A DNA stretch of 34,652 nucleotides from Ardenticatenaceae bacterium (GTDB lineage: Bacteria; Chloroflexota; Anaerolineae; Promineifilales; Promineifilaceae), in the NCBI GenBank assembly GCA_027054335.1, contig JALUPA010000203.1:1-34652 (forward strand). Reading direction: 5' to 3'. Positions 30,105-34,652 of the stretch are shown here, piece after piece. How positions within the stretch are numbered: position 1 is the stretch's first letter; the number at the start of each line of letters is the position of its first letter. The translations under genes were made by a program, and so were the position numbers. The notes below the pieces were generated by a model. That model was not told where the DNA came from and searched no databases. It worked only from the letters and a program-made list of their open reading frames with translations.

Positions 30105-31322
30105 TTAACGCGAACGTTCCCGCAGGTCGCGGGCGATGAGGCGGGCGGCCTCATTTTGCCAATTGTAGAGGGTGCGTTGGGGAACCTGGCTGCGGAACCA
30201 ATCGGCGGCCTGGGCTGCGGGCGTATCCCCATTTTCCGCAGAAATGTGGCGGCGGGTGTACGGCCGTAAGCCCACCACGTAAGGAAAATAGAGCGCATTG
30301 TAATGCCGCCAGGCGGCCGTTGTGCCAAACGCTTCTTCCCCCGGTGGTTTGATCTGGGCAATGCTTTCCGTCAGAACTTCTTTCAGTTCGGCGGCGCGGG
30401 AGAGAGTGTGGTCTTCACGGCCGTCTGCCAGCAAGCGTGTTTCCACCAACGGCAGGAAAATTAGAGGATTGGTCGCCAGCCGGGGCAGGTTGCCCAACTG
30501 GCTCAAGGCGCGGCGCGTGTGTTGGGTAAATGTCGCTTCATCCAGGGCCAGCAAATCCAGGGCGGGGTTGGCTAACTGCGCGGCGTCCGATTCTGCCCGC
30601 AGTTCGGAACGGGTGTGGCGAATTTGAGGTAGGTGGGAAAAGGCGATGTGGTCTACGGCCGTTTGCACCGGCCCGGCAAACACAATCACCAATACGGCCG
30701 CTGTTATCACCCCCAGCAGCAACAGTAGCGTGGGAAAAGTGACGCCAAAGAAAAAGACCATCGCCAAAACAATCTGACCGCCAAAGAGAACGGCCGTAAA
30801 AAAGGCATAATCCAATGAGCGAATCATATGTGGATACCACACCTGCCCGGCATCTTGCGCATAGATGATGACTGTACCCAATCCCACCAGTAAAAGCACC
30901 AGCCCTGTCCCCGCAATGGCCCACAGCCGCCAGCCAGAAGCGGCTGGCAGCAAGAACAGCAGCGCCAGACCCAGAGAGTAGAGAATGAGACTAATCCAGA
31001 TCAGAGTGAACGGCCGTTTCTGCTGTTCCAGCCGTTGGTTCCAGGCGGCAAAACCGGGGGCGATGGCTACCACTGCCCCCAACAAAAATAGCGTCGCCAG
31101 CAGGATAAACAGGGGGATTAAACGCAGCATTTGTACAGCCGTCTGCGTCGAGACCGTATATCGGTTTAGCGTGGCCAGGGCTGCCGCCGCCGCATAAGCC
31201 AGCAAAGCCAGCCCCGCCAATCGCATCCACCACCGCGGCCAGCCGCGCTCCAGCAGATAGAAGCCCAGCCATGCCGTAAAGCCATACAATAAAACAAATA
31301 AGGTTAACTGCCAGTTAATCAT
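30105..31322 (-). CDS. Unknown multi-pass membrane protein with soluble C-terminal domain
   Basis: 405 residues. The first ~235 hold seven or eight hydrophobic helices; the remaining ~170 are soluble, Ala/Leu/Arg-rich and mostly helical (HTRRALSQLGNLPRLATNPLIFLPL; RLIARDLRERSR at the end). The layout resembles a 7TM-sensor or regulatory protein, but I recognise no family. Start ATG at 31322 with AGGAAGG upstream on the minus strand. A TGT-TACAAT extended -10 lies at 31357-31349. Confidence 0.8.
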   Translation of the reverse strand: MINWQLTLFVLLYGFTAWLGFYLLERGWPRWWMRLAGLALLAYAAAAALATLNRYTVSTQTAVQMLRLIPLFILLATLFLLGAVVAIAPGFAAWNQRLEQQKRPFTLIWISLILYSLGLALLFLLPAASGWRLWAIAGTGLVLLLVGLGTVIIYAQDAGQVWYPHMIRSLDYAFFTAVLFGGQIVLAMVFFFGVTFPTLLLLLGVITAAVLVIVFAGPVQTAVDHIAFSHLPQIRHTRSELRAESDAAQLANPALDLLALDEATFTQHTRRALSQLGNLPRLATNPLIFLPLVETRLLADGREDHTLSRAAELKEVLTESIAQIKPPGEEAFGTTAAWRHYNALYFPYVVGLRPYTRRHISAENGDTPAAQAADWFRSQVPQRTLYNWQNEAARLIARDLRERSR

Positions 31323-31348
31323 AAACCTTCCTTTCTACTCACCAAAAG

Positions 31349-31357
31349 ATTGTAACA
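31349..31357 (-). promoter_or_regulatory. Candidate extended -10 promoter of the 30105 gene
   Basis: Minus strand TGT followed by TACAAT (31354-31349), about 27 bases before the ATG; no clear -35. Confidence 0.35.
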
Positions 31358-31466
31358 CAGACCTTTGGCAAAACAGGCGTTGACAAAACAGCTTTTTGAT
31401 GGCGCCGCTTGGTGGATAATCAGCTTATGGGCGGGAACAATCTTGGCGCTTACCGCAATCTGATAT

Positions 31467-31493
31467 TTGACTACTTGATTCCCGTGCTATAAT
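31467..31493 (+). promoter_or_regulatory. Promoter of the GAF-protein gene
   Basis: TTGACT (31467-31472), 15-base spacer ending TGC, perfect TATAAT (31488-31493). The short spacer is offset by the extended -10. The leader to ATG 31698 is about 200 bases and contains the palindrome at 31529. The gap 31323-31697 otherwise shows only a nine-codon ORF at 31580-31609. Confidence 0.6.
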
Positions 31494-31528
31494 GTTCTTT
31501 GTAACCGTCTATAAACAAGTTTTCCCTA

Positions 31529-31559
31529 AACCTCTGAGGTCTTGGAGACCCCAGAGGTT
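31529..31559. repeat. Family B palindrome, copy 2
   Basis: aacctctgaggtct (31529-31542) pairs with agaccccagaggtt (31546-31559, one mismatch) around tgg. Same design as 3671-3703: acctc..ggtct, 3-base loop, agacc..gaggt. Confidence 0.7.
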
Positions 31560-31697
31560 GGAAAAGTGGACAATTACTTATGAGAAAAAGATTCCTTGCC
31601 TGTTGTTAGTCAGCAGTGTGCAGGTCTAACGTGGCCAAATAGCGTCTGGTTTGTCACGGCCGTAACCCCGTCACAAATCGCATTTACGGAGGTAGCT

Positions 31698-32309
31698 ATG
31701 GTGACCAATGAAGTCCGCGGTACTTTTCACTTTTTACAGCAAGAGAACATCCGGCTCAAAGAAGAAAACGAGATGCTGCGGGATGAAGTCGTCCATTTAC
31801 GGCTCATTCTGCGCACATTAGGCAAACTGAACCAAACGGCCGTAACCATCTCCCCCCGCACCAACATTATGAAACTCCTGGATGAAATCCTGTCGTCGGC
31901 CTTGACCAGCATCAGCGCCCAGGATGGCTCGCTGCTACTGGTAGACGAGGAGAAAGAGGAACTGGTGTTTGTGGCCGTGAATGGCCGTATCCGGGAAAAG
32001 TTACTGCATCACCGCATCCCTATCGGCATGGGTATTGCCGGCTGGGTGGCCCAATACGCCGAACCGCAAATCATTGCCAACGTTTACACCGACCCGCGTT
32101 TTTCCGGGAACGTAGACAAGATTTTCGAGTTCAAAACCCGCTCCATGCTTTGCGTCCCCATCCTGCGGGATAACCGGGTGATGGGCGTCATCCAGGCTCT
32201 CAACAAAAGCAACCGCAAAGAGTTCACCCAGACGGACCTCATCCTCCTGGGGATTGTGGCCCAACTGGCTGCCAACGCTCTGGTGAAGGCGGAAAGCGTG
32301 AGTGACTGA
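31698..32309 (+). CDS. GAF-domain protein with N-terminal coiled coil
   Basis: 203 residues, soluble. Residues 11-40 form a coiled coil (FLQQENIRLKEENEMLRDEV) for dimerisation; 52-195 a GAF domain (LLDEILSSALTSISAQDGSLLLVDEE, GMGIAGWVAQ, MLCVPILRDNRVMGVIQALNK). GAF domains bind small ligands, cyclic nucleotides or chromophores; no output domain is attached, so it would signal through a partner. The start is fixed by GGAGGT at 31688-31693, better than any upstream codon. It has its own promoter and a long leader. The 3' end runs straight into a heptamer repeat. Confidence 0.88.
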   Translation: MVTNEVRGTFHFLQQENIRLKEENEMLRDEVVHLRLILRTLGKLNQTAVTISPRTNIMKLLDEILSSALTSISAQDGSLLLVDEEKEELVFVAVNGRIREKLLHHRIPIGMGIAGWVAQYAEPQIIANVYTDPRFSGNVDKIFEFKTRSMLCVPILRDNRVMGVIQALNKSNRKEFTQTDLILLGIVAQLAANALVKAESVSD

Positions 32310-32365
32310 TTCGGTAATCGGTATTCGGACACCGTTTACCGATTACTGTTCACCGATCACCGTAC
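32310..32365. repeat. Heptamer-periodic inverted repeat spanning two gene ends
   Basis: cggtaat/cggtatt/cggacac then ccgttta/ccgatta/ctgttca/ccgatca. gtaatcggt (32314-32322) is the complement of accgattac (32338-32346). The array supplies the stop codon and last residues of the convergent gene at 32343. Confidence 0.75.
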
Positions 32366-32909
32366 ATCCCACCTTGCTGGGATGGTCTTTCACCATCGTC
32401 TTGCCTGGTAAAGAACGGATAGCCAGAAGAACGGCCGTATCCCCGCCGGCCGCCATAAACATCAACGCCCCGTACACCATCAGCCACCAGTTCCCCAAAG
32501 CAATGCCCAGGATGGCCGGCAGCACCCCCAATACCAGCCCTGGCAGCGCCAGAGTCCAACGATAGGCTGTCGCCGTAACGGCCGCGCGGCAATGGGCGTA
32601 GGGAGCCAGCCCCCGCCATAAAATACCAAAACGAATTGAGGAACGGGGCGCTTTGCCGATCCAGATAAAGCCCAGGGCGTGCAGCCCCTCGTGGGCTACA
32701 ATCCCTGCCGCAAACGCCGCCATGAAGAGCAGAAAATCCAGAAACGGCCGTGCCGAAAACTGCCACAAACTGTCCGGCCCCCAAATCAAGCGATAGGGCA
32801 GGTAGAACAGGGCAAAGGCCACCGGAATCATGGCCAAGGCAATGGCGTTGGCTTTGCCCATGGATACGGTCACATCATAGCCGTGTTCATCCATCTCATC
32901 TACACTCAT
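32343..32909 (-). CDS. DUF3267-type membrane metalloprotease-like protein
   Basis: 188 residues with about four hydrophobic helices. The zinc-site motif HEGLH (73-77) lies inside a helix, as in site-2-protease-like DUF3267 proteins, and the C-terminal GDTAVLLAIRSLPGKTMVKDHPSKVGC supplies the later Asp and the conserved DHPSKVGC. It may cleave or chaperone membrane proteins; the substrate is unknown. The start is uncertain: ATG 32909 has no Shine-Dalgarno, and ATG 32894 is an alternative. It follows ychF by six bases. The last residues (CTVIGEQ) are encoded by the heptamer repeat, so the C-terminus has probably been remodelled. Confidence 0.85.
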   Translation of the reverse strand: MSVDEMDEHGYDVTVSMGKANAIALAMIPVAFALFYLPYRLIWGPDSLWQFSARPFLDFLLFMAAFAAGIVAHEGLHALGFIWIGKAPRSSIRFGILWRGLAPYAHCRAAVTATAYRWTLALPGLVLGVLPAILGIALGNWWLMVYGALMFMAAGGDTAVLLAIRSLPGKTMVKDHPSKVGCTVIGEQ

Positions 32910-32915
32910 CTGTAG

Positions 32916-34007
32916 TTACAAATTAAACTTGATATTGATCACGTCGCCATCCTGGACGACGTAAGTTTTGCCTTCCTGGCGCAGTTTGCCGGCATGACGA
33001 GCGGCGGCCATACTGCCCAGGGTGATAAGATCGTCGTAGGCGACTGTCTCGGCCCGGATGAAGCCTTTGGCCAGGTCGGTGTGAATGGTGGCGGCAGCCT
33101 CTACGGCCGTAGCCCCCCGCTTAATCGTCCAGGCCCGCACTTCATCTTCCCCCACCGTAAAGAAGGATTGCAGCCCCATTAAATCATAGCTGAGGCGAAT
33201 CACCTTATCCAGGCTCAATTCCGTAACGCCGTACTCCGCCATGAACATCTCCAAAGATTCCACGTCTCCTTCCGCACTCAGTTGGGCCAGCTCCATTTCC
33301 AGCTTGCCCCGCAGATTGGTCACGACGGTGTGGGGATGGTCGTAATCCAGCATTATTTCTGCCTGATCGTCGCCGATGTTGATGACGACGATGGTAGGCT
33401 TGAGGGTGAGCAGGCCGTAGCCGCGCAGGGATTTAAGTTGGCTTTCTGTGAGATCGAGGGCGCGTAACGGCCGTTCCTCCCCTAACGTCTCATTCAACAA
33501 CTGGAACAAATGTAACTCCGCCTGCGCTTCCGCCTTGTTATTCTTAAACACGCCCCGCGCCAGCCCATTTTCCAACTTTTCGATGCGTCGTTCTACAGCC
33601 GCCATATCATTCAGCAAAAATTCCATGTCCAACGCTTCCAGATCGCGCGCCGGGTCTACGCTGCCGTCCGGGTGAGGGTGTAAATCGCTCTCAAAAGCGC
33701 GCACTACGTGAACAAAGCCGTCCAGACCGGCCAAATGGTTCAGCAGTTCGCCGGGTAGTCCGCCTTTTTCGTTAGCCCCTTTTTGCAGACCGGCCACGTC
33801 GGTATAGGTGATGCGGGCATAGGTGGTCTTTTTGGGCTGGAACATTTCCGTCAGCACGTCCACCCGCTCATCGAGTACGTCTACGACGGCCGTCAGCACG
33901 TCAAACCGCCCCCCCATACTCTGCCCTGTCGGCGCATCCCCTTTAGTCAGCGCATTAAAAATCGTCGTTTTGCCTGCTCCGGGCAGGCCAATAATGCCTA
34001 ATTTCAT
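32916..34007 (-). CDS. ychF: Redox-regulated ATPase YchF (OLA1 family)
   Basis: Obg-related P-loop protein of 363 residues that prefers ATP and binds ribosomes. G1 GLPGAGKTT (7-15), G3-equivalent TDVAGLQKGANEKGGLPGELL, the degenerate G4 VVINIGDD typical of YchF instead of NKxD, a coiled-coil middle, and a C-terminal TGS-like domain (FFTVGEDEVRAWTIKRGATAVEAA, then HTDLAKGFIRAETVAYDDL and YVVQDGDVINIKFN). The start at 34007 has GGAGAAG upstream. It is followed closely by the DUF3267 gene and preceded by a secreted protein gene 15 bases away. Confidence 0.97.
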   Translation of the reverse strand: MKLGIIGLPGAGKTTIFNALTKGDAPTGQSMGGRFDVLTAVVDVLDERVDVLTEMFQPKKTTYARITYTDVAGLQKGANEKGGLPGELLNHLAGLDGFVHVVRAFESDLHPHPDGSVDPARDLEALDMEFLLNDMAAVERRIEKLENGLARGVFKNNKAEAQAELHLFQLLNETLGEERPLRALDLTESQLKSLRGYGLLTLKPTIVVINIGDDQAEIMLDYDHPHTVVTNLRGKLEMELAQLSAEGDVESLEMFMAEYGVTELSLDKVIRLSYDLMGLQSFFTVGEDEVRAWTIKRGATAVEAAATIHTDLAKGFIRAETVAYDDLITLGSMAAARHAGKLRQEGKTYVVQDGDVINIKFNL

Positions 34008-34022
34008 AAAACTTCTCCAGCC

Positions 34023-34652
34023 CTACTCCAACTTCAATAATTCCCAATTATCAAAAAACCAGCCATCATTTTGCAGCGCATAGCGGCCGCGCACGCCTAT
34101 ACCATAATAAACTGTTTGCGGTTCCGTAATGGTAAACGTGTGTTCCAACGTATTCCAGACGCCAAAAGCGGGCACGGGGAACCAGGCCGTACCGCCGCCA
34201 GGCGCAATAAACCGAATCTCTCCGGCCAAAGGATCACCGGCAAATATCTTCTGCCCGTTTTGGTAACCCTCCACCAGATCGGGGTAAGCCCGCACGCGAA
34301 AAAGGTAAGTTCCCGGCCCCAAATTCAACTCCTGAAACAGGCGAAAACTGATGGCGCCATTCCCTTTGAATATCTTAATTGTATAATCGCCATCCAGGAT
34401 GAAATAATCCCGCTCACCCTCCGGCAGTTGAAAATAGGGCAAAACGCGCGTTTCCGGTCGCACCCACACGTCCCAGGCCTGGTTGCCAAAACCAGTTGGC
34501 CCCTCGTCCCATTCAAACGCCCAACCGGTGGGTAGTTGCAGTTCGGGAATGCCATACATATTGTACCAGCCTCCTTCAAAAGAAGGATAGACAGCTATAT
34601 TGCCGCTGTAGGTGGGATTGGGCGGGGTTGTTGGTTCGGCCGGAGGTGGAGG
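34023..34652 (-). CDS. C-terminal part of a secreted protein with Pro/Thr linker and beta-sandwich domain (cut by window edge)
   Basis: The frame is open to the last base, so the start lies outside. The visible part begins with a linker rich in proline and threonine (PPPPAEPTTPPNPTYSG), then a ~190-residue beta-rich domain (VYPSFEGGWYNMYGIPELQLP, WAFEWDEGPTGFG, ending GWFFDNWELLKLE) that looks like a carbohydrate- or surface-binding module. I cannot name the family. The linker implies an extracellular location, with an unseen N-terminal domain. An internal ATG at 34559 is not the start. Confidence 0.75.
   Translation of the reverse strand, partial: PPPPAEPTTPPNPTYSGNIAVYPSFEGGWYNMYGIPELQLPTGWAFEWDEGPTGFGNQAWDVWVRPETRVLPYFQLPEGERDYFILDGDYTIKIFKGNGAISFRLFQELNLGPGTYLFRVRAYPDLVEGYQNGQKIFAGDPLAGEIRFIAPGGGTAWFPVPAFGVWNTLEHTFTITEPQTVYYGIGVRGRYALQNDGWFFDNWELLKLE

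Noticed and set aside
31380-31417. TTGACA at 31380 as a -35 for a plus-strand promoter
   Set aside because: The next -10-like sequence (GATAAT) is about 29 bases away, too far; the promoter at 31467-31493 is better.

Overview
The window is a gene-dense, moderately GC-rich bacterial chromosome segment. No rRNA, tRNA, integrase, transposase or CRISPR array was seen. Gene content suggests a member of the Chloroflexota, probably Anaerolineae-like: CUT2 sugar transporter, a DUF1641/SQR/DsrE2/DsrC sulfur cluster with a PocR-type regulator, NACHT and EAD-type ATPases, an FHA kinase, and a UGD/FAD/flippase-like cluster. This is inference from family content; no marker gene settles it. The sequence has a strong signature of its own: the 8-bp palindrome ACGGCCGT is scattered roughly 55 times (counted by eye) through genes and gaps, and most gaps carry small hairpin repeats.

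Layout. 1-3.7 kb (+): end of an M14 zinc carboxypeptidase, then a CUT2 sugar ABC ATPase and permease. 3.7-9.7 kb (-): DEAD-box helicase with a long leader, UDP-glucose dehydrogenase, a protoporphyrinogen-oxidase-like FAD protein and a flippase-like membrane protein, likely a lipid-linked sugar or exopolysaccharide module. 9.7-14.1 kb: small membrane ORF, a 3-hydroxyisobutyrate-dehydrogenase-like reductase behind a good sigma70 promoter, an unknown membrane protein, and a membrane-anchored kinase-like/FHA protein whose HRD aspartate is Asn. 14.2-17.9 kb (-): five-gene sulfur operon (PocR-type regulator, SQR, DUF1641, DsrC/TusE, DsrE2), divergent from a dual-specificity phosphatase across a gap with two TGTGA-N6-TCACA sites. 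18.9-21.5 kb: mutS, with a heptamer-repeat array inserted in frame. 21.7-26.4 kb (+): RelE-type toxin-antitoxin pair, an ATPase ending in a death-like effector-associated domain, and a NACHT protein with a long glycine-rich multi-pass membrane region; this is the best candidate for an undescribed conflict/defence system. 26.5-28.4 kb: a methyltransferase and a secreted polyhydroxybutyrate-depolymerase-like lipoprotein. 28.5-31.3 kb (-): small membrane proteins, a SRPBCC protein and a larger membrane protein. 31.7-34.7 kb: a GAF protein, a DUF3267 metalloprotease-like protein, ychF, and the end of a secreted Pro/Thr-linker protein.

The sulfur operon would oxidise sulfide at the membrane and hand persulfide sulfur to DsrE2/DsrC carriers under its own regulator. 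The toxin-antitoxin, EAD and NACHT genes lie in one direction with tight spacing and have fewer ACGGCCGT sites than their surroundings, consistent with a later-acquired block.
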